64,000 nucleotides of DNA from Myxococcales bacterium (GCA_016794345.1 JAEUKE010000207.1:124001-188000), one strand, 5' to 3'. Shown: positions 51,170 to 61,347, counted from the first letter of the stretch. A program made the numbers and translations. Notes: a model not told the origin generated them from the sequence alone.

Positions 51170-53176
51170 CTATTCTTCGTCCGCTCGGAGCTTCGCCAGG
51201 ACCGAGAGATCCTCGAGCGTCGAGGTGTCGCCCTTCGACTCCCTACCTGCGGCAACGTCCTTCAACAGGCGACGCATGATCTTGCCGCTGCGGGTCTTGG
51301 GCAACGCGTCCGCGAACCGGATCTGATCGGGCTTGGCGAACTTGCCGATCTCGTTGCTGACGTGGTCGCCGAGCTTCTCAGCCAGCGTCGAGTTCGGGGT
51401 GTGGCCCGGCTTCACCGTCACGAACACGACGAGGGCCTGGCCCTTGAGCTCGTCGGGCTTGCCGACCGCCGCCGCCTCCGCCACCGCGGGGTGCGACACC
51501 AGCACGCTCTCGATCTCCGCCGTTCCGATGCGGTGGCCCGCGACGTTCAGTACGTCGTCGATGCGACCGACGACCCAGTGGTAGCCGTCCGCGTCGCAGC
51601 GCGCACCGTCGCCCGTGAAGTAGCGGCCGTCGATCTCCGAGAAGTATTGCTTCACGAAGCGGTCGTCGTCGCCCCAGACCGTCCGCAGCATGCTGGGCCA
51701 GGGCCGCTCGAGGATGAGGAGCCCGCCCTGGTTCGCCTCCACGCGCCGGTAGCCGCCGGGCGCGGCCGGGTCCTTCGCGACGACGGCCGGCTGCACGCCG
51801 AACATGGGCAGGCCGGTGGAGCCCGGCTTGGTGAACGACGCGCCCGGGAGCGTCGACATCATGATGGCGCCCGTCTCGGTCTGCCACCACGTGTCGACGA
51901 TGGGACAGCGCTTCTGTCCGATGACGTCGAAGTACCACATCCAGGCTTCCGGATTGATCGGCTCGCCGACGCTGCCGAGCAGGCGCAAGCTCGACAGATC
52001 GCTCTTCTGCGGCCACTCGTCCCCCTGGCGCAGGAACGCGCGGATGGCGGTGGGCGCGGTGTAGAGGATGGTGACGCGGTGTTTCTCGATGATGCGCCAG
52101 AAGCGTCCCCAGTCGGGGTAGTTCGGCGCGCCCTCGTACATCATGCAGGTCGCGCCGTTCGAGAGCGGCCCGTAGACGAGGTAGCTGTGGCCGGTGACCC
52201 AGCCGACGTCCGCCGTGCACCAGTAGAGGTCGTCCTCCCGGATGTCGAAGACGTACTTGAAGGTGACGTGTGTCGAGACGAGGTAACCGGCCGTGCTGTG
52301 GAGCACGCCCTTGGGCTTTCCCGTCGAGCCCGAGGTGTAGAGGATGAAGAGCGGGTGCTCCGCGTCGACGGGCGTCGCCTCGCGCGCGGGGCCCGCCTCC
52401 GTGTCCGAGACGATCTCGTGCCACCACAGATCGCGCCCCTCGTGCATGTGGACCTGGGGCCCGCGATCGCCGAGGTGCTTGAGCACGATGACCTTCTCGA
52501 TGCTCTTCGCCTCGGGCTGGCTGACGGCCTTGTCGACGACGTCCTTCAGGGCGAGGACGTGGCCGCGGCGGTAGCCGCCGTCCTGCGTGATGACCACCTT
52601 GGCCTGGCAGTCCGCGATGCGATCGCGGAGCGCGTCGGCCGCGAAGCCGCCGAAGACGACCGTGTGCACGGCGCCGAGGCGAGCGCACGCGAGCATGGCG
52701 ACGGCCACCTCGGGGACCATGCCCATGTAGATCGCGACCCGATCGCCTTTCTTCACGCCGTGCTCGGCGAGCGCGTTCGCGAAGCGGATGGTCTCGCGGT
52801 GGAGCTCGCCGTAGGTGATCGTCCGCGTCGCCCCGAGCTCGCCTTCCCAGATGATCGCAGCCTTGTTGCGGCGCGCCGTCTTGACGTGCCGGTCGAGGCA
52901 GCTCTCGGTCACGTTGAGCTTCGCGCCCACGAACCACTCCACGAACGGGAAGCTCGCCGGCTCGCCGCCGCCCTTCGTGCGGCTGGTGACCGTCCAGGGC
53001 TCGCGGAAGACCAGCTCGGAGGACTCGCGACGCCAGAACGTCTCGGGGTCGTCGAGGCTCTCCTTGTACAGGCGGTCGTACTCTTCGCGAGACGAGATCC
53101 GCGCGCGTGAGACGAACTCCGCGCTGGGCTCGAATCGCCGGTCTTCCTTGAGCACGCTGGTGATCGACTCGCTCAT
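51170..53176 (-). CDS. acs: Acetyl-CoA synthetase
   Basis: 668 residues from ATG 53176; activates acetate to acetyl-CoA through acetyl-AMP. P-loop [12 protein letters not shown], the [14 protein letters not shown] and [10 protein letters not shown] motifs and the C-terminal TRSGKIMRR with the regulatory acetylatable Lys (K632) are present. It is embedded in a run of signalling genes on the same strand, between two TPR/PEGA-like genes. Whether it is transcribed with them is unclear. Confidence 0.97.
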   Translation of the reverse strand: MSESITSVLKEDRRFEPSAEFVSRARISSREEYDRLYKESLDDPETFWRRESSELVFREPWTVTSRTKGGGEPASFPFVEWFVGAKLNVTESCLDRHVKTARRNKAAIIWEGELGATRTITYGELHRETIRFANALAEHGVKKGDRVAIYMGMVPEVAVAMLACARLGAVHTVVFGGFAADALRDRIADCQAKVVITQDGGYRRGHVLALKDVVDKAVSQPEAKSIEKVIVLKHLGDRGPQVHMHEGRDLWWHEIVSDTEAGPAREATPVDAEHPLFILYTSGSTGKPKGVLHSTAGYLVSTHVTFKYVFDIREDDLYWCTADVGWVTGHSYLVYGPLSNGATCMMYEGAPNYPDWGRFWRIIEKHRVTILYTAPTAIRAFLRQGDEWPQKSDLSSLRLLGSVGEPINPEAWMWYFDVIGQKRCPIVDTWWQTETGAIMMSTLPGASFTKPGSTGLPMFGVQPAVVAKDPAAPGGYRRVEANQGGLLILERPWPSMLRTVWGDDDRFVKQYFSEIDGRYFTGDGARCDADGYHWVVGRIDDVLNVAGHRIGTAEIESVLVSHPAVAEAAAVGKPDELKGQALVVFVTVKPGHTPNSTLAEKLGDHVSNEIGKFAKPDQIRFADALPKTRSGKIMRRLLKDVAAGRESKGDTSTLEDLSVLAKLRADEE

Positions 53177-53220
53177 GGGCCGGGAGAATAAGCGCGAACC
53201 GAGGGGATTGTCTGCGGCCC

Positions 53221-53252
53221 TCACCCCGCTCCCCCTCCGTCGGGAGCGGGGA
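53221..53252. repeat. C/G-run hairpin (variant of the palindrome)
   Basis: CCCCGCTCCC (53224-53233) pairs with GGGAGCGGGG (53242-53251). A diverged relative of the intergenic palindrome, between acs and the upstream TPR/PEGA gene. Confidence 0.55.
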
Positions 53253-53261
53253 CCTCGTTCC

Positions 53262-54758
53262 TCACCAGAACGCGTAGCCGATGTGGATGCGCGGCCCGAC
53301 CATGGGCAGGAGCTTGTTCTCGTACGGCTCCTGGATGCGGGCCTGCACCCGATCGCTGTTCCTGTCGAAATCGTCCATCCCCTTGGTGCCGGAGATGTAC
53401 CCCGCAAGGCTCAGGCCGATGAGCACCCCGTCGATGTCCACCTCGAAGCCGGCCTCGGTCATGGCGAAGAAGTCCACGCCGTTGGTCGCGCAGTCCTTGC
53501 TGTCGAGGCCCGGGCACACCGTCTCGGAGTCGAGGCCCTCGTAGCTCATGAAGTGGACGGCGAGGCCGCCGCCGAGGGTCCCGACGAAGCGGATGACGTC
53601 GCCCGGGCTCATGAGCCGCAGCACCGGACCGAGGCGGATCGTCGACAGCGAATAAGACGTGTCCTCGGTTCCGTTCGCCGGCCCCTGCACGTTGCCGTAT
53701 TCGATCAGCCCTTCGAAGCCGGCGTAGGTGTGAACGCGGTAGCCCGGGCGAAGGCCGACGTAGCCGCCGCTGGACACCCCGCCGAGCAGCTCGCCGTCGA
53801 TCTCCTGATCGAAGAACTGGGGGTGGCGCGTCGGGAAGAGGATGGCCCCGTTCACCGAGCCGTAGAAGCCGCGCTTCACCTCGGGCTCCTCGGCCTTCTT
53901 CTTGGGGTCGGGGGGCCTGGGCACCGGCGGCAGCGGGCTGAAGCCGGCGCCTTCGGCGAGATCGAGGACGATGGTGCCGCCCGAGACGATCTCCACCCGT
54001 CCGACGCCCGACTCGCCCACCGCGCGGACGTCGTGCGGTCCCGCCGGCAGGGGCCCCGTCCACGTGCCGGTCCCGAGGATCTTCCCGTCGACCTCGATCG
54101 GCGTCGTCTTCTTGGCGGCGATGACGCGCAGCGTGCCGTTCGCGACCGCCAGCTCGAGGTCAACGGTCTTTTCGCTGCCGCTCACCACGCGCACCGTGAC
54201 CCGCTTCGAGGCGTAGCCCGACATCGAGGCCTCGATCACGTGATCGCCCGGCGTGAGCGGGATCTTCCCGTCGCGCGCGGGCGCGGCCACCTCTTCGTCG
54301 TCGATCTTCAGCGCCGCCTCCGCGGGTGACACCCGCACGGTGACGAAGCCGAAGACGGCCTTCATCTCCTCGATCGCGCGCTCGGCCTCCTTCTTGTCGG
54401 CCTCGCTCATCTCGGCGCCGTGCTTCGAGAGCGCGAGCTCGAGCGCGCCGACCGCCTTCGTGAAGCGGTTCAGCTCGCGGTAGCAGAGCGCTTGGTTGAT
54501 GAGCGGGCTCGACTTGGGCACCGCCTCGTACGCGGCCTCGAACTCGGCGAGCGCGGCCTTGAAGTCGTTCGCGCGGAAGAGGCGCACCCCCACGCTCATG
54601 TGGCGGTCGTAGTCGTCCTCCTGCGGCGACCTCGGCGCGGGCTCGGCCGGAGCCGGCTTCTTGGGCGGCTTCCTCGGCTGCGCAGCCGCAGGCCCCGCGA
54701 CGAGCGCGAGCGCTGCGAAGAAGACGAGAGCGGAGAGCCGGCGCACCGTTCGCGGCAA
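53262..54758 (-). CDS. Secreted TPR/PEGA protein with C-terminal barrel-like domain
   Basis: 498 residues. Signal peptide ([16 protein letters not shown]), TPR-like helices (about 50-130), PEGA-like beta repeats (about 140-270, [29 protein letters not shown]) and a C-terminal 180-residue outer-membrane-barrel-like domain ending HIGYAFW with a terminal aromatic. It probably resides in the periplasm and outer membrane. It follows STK3 by 113 bases and precedes acs. Its function is unknown. Confidence 0.76.
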   Translation of the reverse strand: MPRTVRRLSALVFFAALALVAGPAAAQPRKPPKKPAPAEPAPRSPQEDDYDRHMSVGVRLFRANDFKAALAEFEAAYEAVPKSSPLINQALCYRELNRFTKAVGALELALSKHGAEMSEADKKEAERAIEEMKAVFGFVTVRVSPAEAALKIDDEEVAAPARDGKIPLTPGDHVIEASMSGYASKRVTVRVVSGSEKTVDLELAVANGTLRVIAAKKTTPIEVDGKILGTGTWTGPLPAGPHDVRAVGESGVGRVEIVSGGTIVLDLAEGAGFSPLPPVPRPPDPKKKAEEPEVKRGFYGSVNGAILFPTRHPQFFDQEIDGELLGGVSSGGYVGLRPGYRVHTYAGFEGLIEYGNVQGPANGTEDTSYSLSTIRLGPVLRLMSPGDVIRFVGTLGGGLAVHFMSYEGLDSETVCPGLDSKDCATNGVDFFAMTEAGFEVDIDGVLIGLSLAGYISGTKGMDDFDRNSDRVQARIQEPYENKLLPMVGPRIHIGYAFW

Positions 54759-54818
54759 TCTAGCAGCATGTCGCGAAAGGCGAGGCGGGAGTGCTCGTGG
54801 AGGTCCGTCCCCGTCGAT

Positions 54819-54857
54819 TCACCCCCCGAGCCCCCCTCCCCTGCGGCGAAGGGGGGT
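54819..54857. repeat. C/G-run palindromic repeat
   Basis: TTCACCCCCCGAGCCCCCCTCCCC followed by GCGAAGGGGGG. The left arm is well conserved and the right arm partial. It lies between STK3 and the TPR/PEGA gene. Confidence 0.7.
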
Positions 54858-54871
54858 GCTCGGCTCGAGGG

Positions 54872-56272
54872 TCACTTCTCGCGGAGCCGAAGCCCTTCGC
54901 CGAGGCCCGTGCCGGCAGGCGCGCTCGTCGTGGCCGGAGGGGTCTTCTTGTGAACGGCGGGCGCGGCCGGGGCGACCGATGGGGCGACCGCGACCGACGA
55001 CGAGCCCGCGGCGGGCGGCGCGGCGCTCGATGACGGTTCTGTCTCGATCTCGACGGCGGACGCAGCAGGCAGAGCGCTCGCTTCGGGCCGCGCGGAGGAC
55101 ACGACCACGAAGGTGATGGCGGGAACGGGCGCGCCGGCGACGGCTTGCCCGCTCTTCTCCGAGCCGCCCGAGAGCGAAATGACGGCGAAGACGGCCCCAG
55201 CCACGACCGCGGCCACGCCGACGAGGAGGTAGGTGTTGCGGCTGGAGCGGGCGCCCCCGGTGATCTCGGGTGACGCCGGCGTCGCGGCCACGGTGCTGAC
55301 GGCCGCGAGCGTCCGCGGGCCGAACGTCGGATCGACCGGGCGGACGACGGTCTTCTTCAGTGCCTCGCTCTTGAACGAGTCCGCGAGCAGGCCGTCCGAC
55401 TCACCCACGAGCGCGTCGAGCATGTCCCGCGCGGAGGCGAACCGCTCGTCGCGCTCGCGCGCGCGCGCGCGACGGATGACCTGCGCGATGCCCGGCGCGA
55501 CGGCGGGGTTGTGCGCCCGGACGTCGTCGGCGTCGCGCGAGCAGATGCCCACGATGACCTGCTCGTAGGTGGCGCCGGAGAAGGGGGGGCGGCCGGCGAG
55601 GCACTCGTAGAGGATGGCGCCCACGGACCAGAGATCCGTCCGCGCGTCGACGTCGGGCAGCGCCTGGGCCTGCTCCGGCGACATGTAGATCGGCGTGCCG
55701 AGCACGACCCCTTCGCGCGTGATGGTCTGCGCGGGGGCGCCGCCGCGTTTGTCGATCTTGGAGACGCCGAAATCGAGGATCTTGGTGAACGTCGAGTCGT
55801 CGTCGCGATCGACCAGGAACACGTTGTCCGGCTTGAGGTCCCGGTGGACGATGCCCGCCTCGTGGGCACGCGCGAGGCCGCGGAGCAGCTGCCCGACGAT
55901 GCGCAGGGCGTCCGGCGCGTCGAGCCGTCCGAGGCGCCGGATGCGGTGGCCGAGGTCCTCCCCCCGCAAGAGCTCCATCACGATGTAGGGTCGCCCGTCG
56001 TCCGTCTCGCCGACGTCGTACACCTCGACGATGTGCGCGCTCTCGATGGCACCTGCGGCCTGCGCCTCCCGCTGGAAGCGCTGGATCGCCTCGGGCGTGA
56101 CGCTCTCCTGATCGATGAACTTGAGCGCGGCCCGCTTGCCGATCGCGCCGTGCACGCCTTCGTACACGCGCCCCATGCCTCCGACCCCAAGGAGGCGCAC
56201 GAGCGTGTATTTCCCGACGGTCCTGCCGACGAGGTCGTCCGTCTCTTCGGCCCCCGCTTCGGAGCGACCCAT
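54872..56272 (-). CDS. Hanks-type Ser/Thr protein kinase (STK3)
   Basis: 466 residues. The kinase domain (about 18-290) has GVGGMGRVY, AALKFI, HRDLKPDN, DFGVSK and SPE. Then a short linker, one TM (YLLVGVAAVVAGAVFAVI, about 360-378) and a Ser/Ala/Pro tail. Third kinase of the window, all with this cytoplasmic-kinase, TM, low-complexity layout. The downstream gene on the same strand is the TPR/PEGA/barrel protein. Confidence 0.94.
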   Translation of the reverse strand: MGRSEAGAEETDDLVGRTVGKYTLVRLLGVGGMGRVYEGVHGAIGKRAALKFIDQESVTPEAIQRFQREAQAAGAIESAHIVEVYDVGETDDGRPYIVMELLRGEDLGHRIRRLGRLDAPDALRIVGQLLRGLARAHEAGIVHRDLKPDNVFLVDRDDDSTFTKILDFGVSKIDKRGGAPAQTITREGVVLGTPIYMSPEQAQALPDVDARTDLWSVGAILYECLAGRPPFSGATYEQVIVGICSRDADDVRAHNPAVAPGIAQVIRRARARERDERFASARDMLDALVGESDGLLADSFKSEALKKTVVRPVDPTFGPRTLAAVSTVAATPASPEITGGARSSRNTYLLVGVAAVVAGAVFAVISLSGGSEKSGQAVAGAPVPAITFVVVSSARPEASALPAASAVEIETEPSSSAAPPAAGSSSVAVAPSVAPAAPAVHKKTPPATTSAPAGTGLGEGLRLREK

Positions 56273-56351
56273 GCGGCCGTGAGGCTAGCAGAGTCGGCGG
56301 GCCGCGCAGCGCTCCGAATGGATCAGACCGCGACGGGTCGCCCGTGGCGGA

Positions 56352-56642
56352 TCAGACCTTGAGCGCGGCGTCCGCCTCGGCGGCGGCCGGAGCCGCCAGC
56401 AAGGTGTCGAGCTTCCCGGCGCGGTCGAGCGCCGCGATGTCCGTGTACCCGCCGAGCGGAGCCCCGTTCACGAAGACCTGGGGCACCGTTCGCTGCTGGG
56501 TCCGCTCGGCCAGCCACACCCGGATATCAGGGCGGCTGTCGACGTCGATTTCTCGGAACGTGACGTTCTTGTCGCGCAGGAGGTCTTTTGCCCGCGCGCA
56601 GAAGCCACACCAAGGGGTCGTGTAGATGGTGACGGCAGCCAT
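56352..56642 (-). CDS. Glutaredoxin
   Basis: 96 residues from ATG 56642. Redox motif CGFC in YTTPWCGFCARAKDLL, cis-Pro in TVPQVFVNG and the GGYTDIAALD glutathione-site segment are clear. A dithiol (CxxC) GrxC-type protein reducing disulfides with glutathione. The short C-terminal Ala-rich tail is additional. Confidence 0.95.
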   Translation of the reverse strand: MAAVTIYTTPWCGFCARAKDLLRDKNVTFREIDVDSRPDIRVWLAERTQQRTVPQVFVNGAPLGGYTDIAALDRAGKLDTLLAAPAAAEADAALKV

Positions 56643-56702
56643 GAGGACTCGAGCCAATATGCCCATGGCATCGCCGGCAGCAAGCGGGGTATCTCTCGGG
56701 CG

Positions 56703-57620
56703 GTGGAGTTTCGCGCCCCCGAGCCGCGATCGTGGGCGGAGGTCGTCACCTCCCTCGGCGTCGTGCTCGGAACGACTCGGTTCGTAGGGGGCCAGCCGCT
56801 CCCGGTCGTCGCGTTGCCGGTGGCGCCCCACCTGCGGGCCTACGCGACGTTCGGCGAGAGGCTCGTCGAGGCGGAGGCCGCGACGAGGTGGGGAAAGTCG
56901 TTCGTGGAGATCGTCGGTCACGCCGTGACCAACCTCACCGAACACCCGCCGGAGCTCGTGCGAGAGGGGCGGCTGCTCCGGATTGTCGCGGGCGATGGAG
57001 CGGCGGCTGCCCGGCTGCTCGTCCCCGGCTTCGTGGCCGCAGCCCAGGAAGAGGTGGACGGCCGCGCGATCTTCGCGATCCCCGAGCGCGGGACGTGCCT
57101 CGTCGCCGGCGCGATCGATCCGGAGGAGGTCGCGCTGCTCTTCGACGCGGCCCTGACCACGTGGCACGAGAGCGACGAGCCGCTCTCGCCCGTCGTCTAC
57201 ACGAAGACGGACGAAGGCGACGCGTTCGAGCCGCTCCAGCTCGGTGAAGACCACCCGTCTTTTCTCCGCGCGAGGCGCGCCGAGGTGCTCCTCCTCGGCT
57301 CGGTGTACGCGGAGCAGCGCGCCTCGCTCGAGGGCCTGGCAGACGCGCCGGAGCTCGCGCCCTTCGAGGTGACGAGCCACGACGGGCTCGGGGTCGTCAC
57401 GGCCTCGGTCGCGCTCGAGCAGGAGCCGGCCCTCTTGCCCGCGAGCGAGCTCGTCCTGTTGCGTCCGGCGTCGAACGCCGAGCCCGTGATCGTTCGCGCC
57501 GCAAGCCTGGCGGAGAGCCACCTGCTCGTTCGCGTCCCGGACTTCGACCCGCCCCGGTACGCCCTCGTGCGGTTCCCGTCTCCTGGAGAGATCGCCGCGC
57601 TCGTGGCCGCAGGCGCCTGA
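56703..57620 (+). CDS. Hypothetical protein
   Basis: 305 residues from GTG 56703. The sequence has conserved-looking blocks (WGKSFVEIVGHAVTNLTEH, FAIPERGTCLVAGAIDPEEVA) and a Pro-rich C-terminal end, with an alpha/beta pattern and no signal peptide. It resembles cytoplasmic proteins of the UPF0354/DUF1444 kind only loosely. No function can be named. It precedes the ClpB-like gene by 35 bases. Confidence 0.62.
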   Translation: MEFRAPEPRSWAEVVTSLGVVLGTTRFVGGQPLPVVALPVAPHLRAYATFGERLVEAEAATRWGKSFVEIVGHAVTNLTEHPPELVREGRLLRIVAGDGAAAARLLVPGFVAAAQEEVDGRAIFAIPERGTCLVAGAIDPEEVALLFDAALTTWHESDEPLSPVVYTKTDEGDAFEPLQLGEDHPSFLRARRAEVLLLGSVYAEQRASLEGLADAPELAPFEVTSHDGLGVVTASVALEQEPALLPASELVLLRPASNAEPVIVRAASLAESHLLVRVPDFDPPRYALVRFPSPGEIAALVAAGA

Positions 57621-57655
57621 CCTGCCCTCGAGAGTTGCGCTACGCTCCGCGGCCC

Positions 57656-60253
57656 ATGGCGGAAAAGACCCTGCAGCTCGAGAAGTACACGGCCGACGCG
57701 CGGCAGATCGTCGGCTCGGCCCAGCAGCTCGCGGACGAGCAGAAACACGCCGAGCTCACGCCTCTCCACCTGCTCGTGCGGCTGCTCGAGCGCGACCGCG
57801 GGGTCCTCGAGATCTTCCGGCGCGCGGGCGCCGACCCGAACGAGGTCCGCGATCTGGCCGAGCTCGGCCTCCGCCGCATGCCCAAGGAGGCCGCCGGCGT
57901 CGCCTACGTGAGCTCGCGCATGCTCGATCTCCTGAGCCGCGCGGAGCGCGAGGCGCAACGCGACAAGGCCGAGCTCGTCGGGATCGATCACGTCTTGCAC
58001 GCGCTCGCCCAGGAGATCCGCGGCCCCGCCGGCGAGATCCTGAGCGCGCAGGGGATCGGGCCGGGTGCGTTCCGCCCGCACGTCTCCGTCCTCACGCAGG
58101 GAGGACCGGAGCCCAAGAACGGCGAGCAGAAGACCGGCGGGGTCGGCTCGACGCAGGACTTCTTGCGCGACCTCGTGGCCGAGTCGCGCGCCGGCCGCTT
58201 CGATCCCGTCATCGGCCGCGACACCGAGGTGCGGCGCCTCATGCAGATCCTCGAGCGTCGCTTCAAGAACCACCCGCTCCTCATCGGGGAGCCTGGCGTC
58301 GGCAAGACCGCGATCATCCGCTCGCTCGCCGATCGTGTCGGCACCGGAGACGTCCCCTCGAACCTGGCAGGGGCCCGCTTCTTCGAGCTCGACACCGGGG
58401 CGCTCGTCGCCGGCGCCAAGCTGCGCGGCGAGATCGAGGCCCGTCTCAAGGTCCTCATCGACAAGCTGAAGAGCATGCAGGACGAGGTGGTGCTCGTCGT
58501 GGAGGACGTCGACACGCTCTTCGGCCAGGGCGTGCAGGGCGCCGGGGTGGGCGATCTGCTCAAGCCCCTCCTCGCGCGGAGCGAGATCCGGATCATGGCG
58601 ACGACCACGCCGGAGGGCTTCAAGCGCATGCAAGAGCGGGACGGCGGCGCCATCCGTCGGTTCACGCCCATCACCGTCGATCCGCCGAGCATCGATCAGG
58701 CCATGGAGATCCTGCGCGGCATCGCGGAGCGCTACGAGAAACACCACAAGGTCCGCGTGAGCGAGGGGGCCATCGTCTCCGCGGTGACGCTGGCCAAGCG
58801 CTACCTGTCCGATCGCGCGCTCCCCGACACCGCGGTCGATCTGCTCGACGAGACCGCCTCCCACAAACGCGTCGAGGTCGACGGCGTGCCCGCCGAGCTC
58901 GACTCGATGATCCGCCGCCTCGACGCGGTGAAGGCGCAGATCGCGAGCCTCGTCGACGACGACGACAAGCTCAGCGTGAAGGTCCGCACGCGCCTCGAGA
59001 AAGAGGCGACCGAGCTCGAGCCGAAGGTCTCTGACGTGCGGGCGAAGATCGCCTCGCGACGCGGGGTCGTCGCCGCCGTGCAGGCGCTCAGGAAGGAGCT
59101 CCGCGAGGCGGAGAGCTCGCTGGAGACCGCCCGCAAGGACAAGAACTTCGCGAAGCTCGGCGAGCTCGAGCACGTCACCATCCCCGACATCAAGCGGCGG
59201 CTCGGCGCCGCGGAGGAGGCCGCGACGAAGGCCGGCGTCGAGTCGTCCAACAACGTCGTCACCGAGAACGACATCGCCGCGACGCTCGCCGACTGGACGG
59301 GCATCCCGGTCAACAAGATGCTCGAGGGCGAGGCGGAGAAGCTCCTCAAGATGGAGGAGCGCCTCGCCAAGCGCGTGGTCGGCCAAGACGAGGCGGTGCG
59401 CGCGCTCTCCAAGGCGGTCCGGCGCGGCCGCGTCGGCCTGCGGGATCCGGGCAAGCCCATCGGCTCGTTCCTCTTCCTCGGCCCGAGCGGCGTCGGCAAG
59501 ACCGAGCTCGCCAAGGCCCTCGCGGAGTTCCTCTTCGACGACGAGCTCGCGCTCACGCGCCTCGACATGAGCGAGTTCATGGAGCGGCACATGGCGCAGC
59601 GGCTCATCGGCGCCCCGCCCGGCTACGCCGACAGCGAGCAGGGTGGCTTCCTCACGGAGGCGGCGCGGCAGAAGCCGTACAGCGTGCTCCTCTTCGACGA
59701 GGTCGAGAAGGCCCACCAGGACGTGTTCAACCTGCTCCTCCAGGTGCTCGACGACGGCCGCCTGACCGACGGCCGCGGCCGCACGGCGGACTTCTCCAAC
59801 ACGGTCGTCATCATGACGAGCAACATCGGCTCCGGACGCATCCTGGAGACCGATCCCAAGCTCTTCGAGAGCGAGGACGGCCGCGAAGCCCTGAAAGACG
59901 TCCTCCTCGAGGAGCTCCGCAAGTTCTTCCGGCCGGAGTTCTTGAATCGCATCGACGATACCGTCGTCTTCAAGGCGCTGACGAAGCCCGACCTGCGGGG
60001 TATCGTCGACATCCAGCTGCGGCGCCTCGAGAAGCTCCTCGCCGACCGCGAGCTCCGGGTCGAGCTGACCGAGCAGGCCAAGGCCCGCCTCGTGGAGGAA
60101 GGCTACGATCCGCAGCTCGGCGCGCGTCCGCTCAAGCGCGCCATCCTCAAGGAGATCCAGAACCCGCTCGCCGAGGCCATCCTGCAGGGCGGGTACGGCC
60201 CCGGCAAGGTCATCCAGGTCGACGTCAAAGATGACGATTTCGTCTTCTCTTGA
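57656..60253 (+). CDS. ClpB-like AAA+ ATPase with degenerate first ATPase domain
   Basis: 865 residues from ATG 57656. N-terminal Clp repeats (about 1-150), NBD1 (Walker A GEPGVGKTA), a middle coiled-coil (about 420-520) and NBD2 (Walker A GPSGVGKTE, Walker B VLLFDEVEKAH, arginine finger FLNRIDD). In NBD1 the Walker B reads LVVEDVDTL where ClpB has LFIDELHT (Asp-Glu swapped to Glu-Asp), and pore loop 1 is KLRGE instead of KYRGE, losing its aromatic. The NBD2 pore loop is GYAD rather than GYVG. No IGF/IGL ClpP loop is seen, so a disaggregase-type role is more likely than proteolysis. Confidence 0.9.
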   Translation: MAEKTLQLEKYTADARQIVGSAQQLADEQKHAELTPLHLLVRLLERDRGVLEIFRRAGADPNEVRDLAELGLRRMPKEAAGVAYVSSRMLDLLSRAEREAQRDKAELVGIDHVLHALAQEIRGPAGEILSAQGIGPGAFRPHVSVLTQGGPEPKNGEQKTGGVGSTQDFLRDLVAESRAGRFDPVIGRDTEVRRLMQILERRFKNHPLLIGEPGVGKTAIIRSLADRVGTGDVPSNLAGARFFELDTGALVAGAKLRGEIEARLKVLIDKLKSMQDEVVLVVEDVDTLFGQGVQGAGVGDLLKPLLARSEIRIMATTTPEGFKRMQERDGGAIRRFTPITVDPPSIDQAMEILRGIAERYEKHHKVRVSEGAIVSAVTLAKRYLSDRALPDTAVDLLDETASHKRVEVDGVPAELDSMIRRLDAVKAQIASLVDDDDKLSVKVRTRLEKEATELEPKVSDVRAKIASRRGVVAAVQALRKELREAESSLETARKDKNFAKLGELEHVTIPDIKRRLGAAEEAATKAGVESSNNVVTENDIAATLADWTGIPVNKMLEGEAEKLLKMEERLAKRVVGQDEAVRALSKAVRRGRVGLRDPGKPIGSFLFLGPSGVGKTELAKALAEFLFDDELALTRLDMSEFMERHMAQRLIGAPPGYADSEQGGFLTEAARQKPYSVLLFDEVEKAHQDVFNLLLQVLDDGRLTDGRGRTADFSNTVVIMTSNIGSGRILETDPKLFESEDGREALKDVLLEELRKFFRPEFLNRIDDTVVFKALTKPDLRGIVDIQLRRLEKLLADRELRVELTEQAKARLVEEGYDPQLGARPLKRAILKEIQNPLAEAILQGGYGPGKVIQVDVKDDDFVFS

Positions 60254-61265
60254 TCGGCTCGACGCTCGGACGGCGGTCCGCCTCCTCTCTCTGAGCCTGC
60301 TCCTCGCGGCCTGCGGCGACTCCAAGGCGACGGCCTCGGCTTCGGCCTCCACGTCGGCGGCGCCGCCGCCGCGCTGCAGCGACTCGCTTCCTCAGGAGCA
60401 GCGCGTCGAGCGCTGCAAGCAGGGAGAGGCGCTCTGCTGCACCGCGATGATGAGCGGAGTCCCGAAGACCGCGCCCGACTACTTCGACAAGCTCGCGCTC
60501 GCCTGCAAGGGCGGGGACGAGTCGTCCTGCCAGGTCGTGCGCGACTCGGATCGCGACGCCGCCTACAAGCTCGACGCGCTCGCGCAGGCGTGCACGATGA
60601 TCGGCCGCTGGCCGTGCCGGACGGCGGCCATGCTCGCGGTGCTCGTCGCGCCGGAGCGCGCCCCGAAGGTCATCGACAACTACTGCCGGCAGACGGACGA
60701 CAAGACGTTCCGCATCGCGGCCGAGTCGATCGACTGCAACAAGATCGACAAGGCCGCCCTCGCGCCGCTCGAGGCTGACGCGGCCGCATGCCGCGAGGGC
60801 GATCTCGCCGGGTGCAAGGCGCTCGCCGGGGTCGACGGCGGCGCCCGCGAGCTCTTCTACGACGTGGCCTGGATCGCGCGCGGCGTGCCGCGCGCCGAGG
60901 CCGAAAAGGACCGGGCGGAGAAGTCCCACGATCCGCCGAGCGAGCCCAAGGGTCGTATCCGCGTCGCGACGAAGTCGGGGTCGGACGAGGACCAGAAGGC
61001 CGTTCGGAAGGCCGTCGAGGCGGAGGACGAGGCGCTCCGCCGCTGCGTGGGGGTCGCGCTCGACTCCGACGAGAAGCTCGCGGGCACGCTCGAGCTCGAG
61101 CTGCTCCTCGACAAGACGGGCCGCGTCGCCACGACGAAGGTCGTGAAGGACCTCGAGAGCCTCTCGTTCTCGAGGTGCTTGCGCCTCGCCATCCAGGATC
61201 GCAGAGTCGTGGAGCCAGGCGGTGGCGCTCGCACCGTCGGCGTCGCCCTCGCGCCGAGCCGCTGA
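60231..61265 (+). CDS. Cys-rich lipoprotein with Sel1-like part and AgmX/PglI-type C-terminus
   Basis: 344 residues overlapping the ClpB-like gene by 23 bases. Lipoprotein signal LLLAACGDS, Ser/Ala linker, then Cys-containing Sel1-like helices (about 50-210, CKQGEALCC, CKGGDESSC, CREGDLAGC). The C-terminal 100 residues (GTLELELLLDKTGRVATTKVV, SFSRCLRLAIQDRRVVEPGG) match the TonB-like AgmX/PglI domain of myxobacterial gliding proteins. The overlap suggests translational coupling. The role is unknown. Confidence 0.78.
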   Translation: MTISSSLDRLDARTAVRLLSLSLLLAACGDSKATASASASTSAAPPPRCSDSLPQEQRVERCKQGEALCCTAMMSGVPKTAPDYFDKLALACKGGDESSCQVVRDSDRDAAYKLDALAQACTMIGRWPCRTAAMLAVLVAPERAPKVIDNYCRQTDDKTFRIAAESIDCNKIDKAALAPLEADAAACREGDLAGCKALAGVDGGARELFYDVAWIARGVPRAEAEKDRAEKSHDPPSEPKGRIRVATKSGSDEDQKAVRKAVEAEDEALRRCVGVALDSDEKLAGTLELELLLDKTGRVATTKVVKDLESLSFSRCLRLAIQDRRVVEPGGGARTVGVALAPSR

Positions 61266-61347
61266 CGGCGCCGGAATCACGACGCGAGCCTGTCCGCATG
61301 CACAGGTCAAGACCGCTTGTCTACGAGGGCTTGATCGGAGCGGCGGC

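Noticed and set aside
57656-60253. Type VI secretion ClpV
   Set aside because: No T6SS genes surround it, and the middle domain and IGF-free NBD2 fit ClpB better.
57197-60352. Open frame of over 1000 codons antisense to the ClpB-like gene
   Set aside because: Composition artefact of high GC; the plus strand encodes intact AAA+ motifs.
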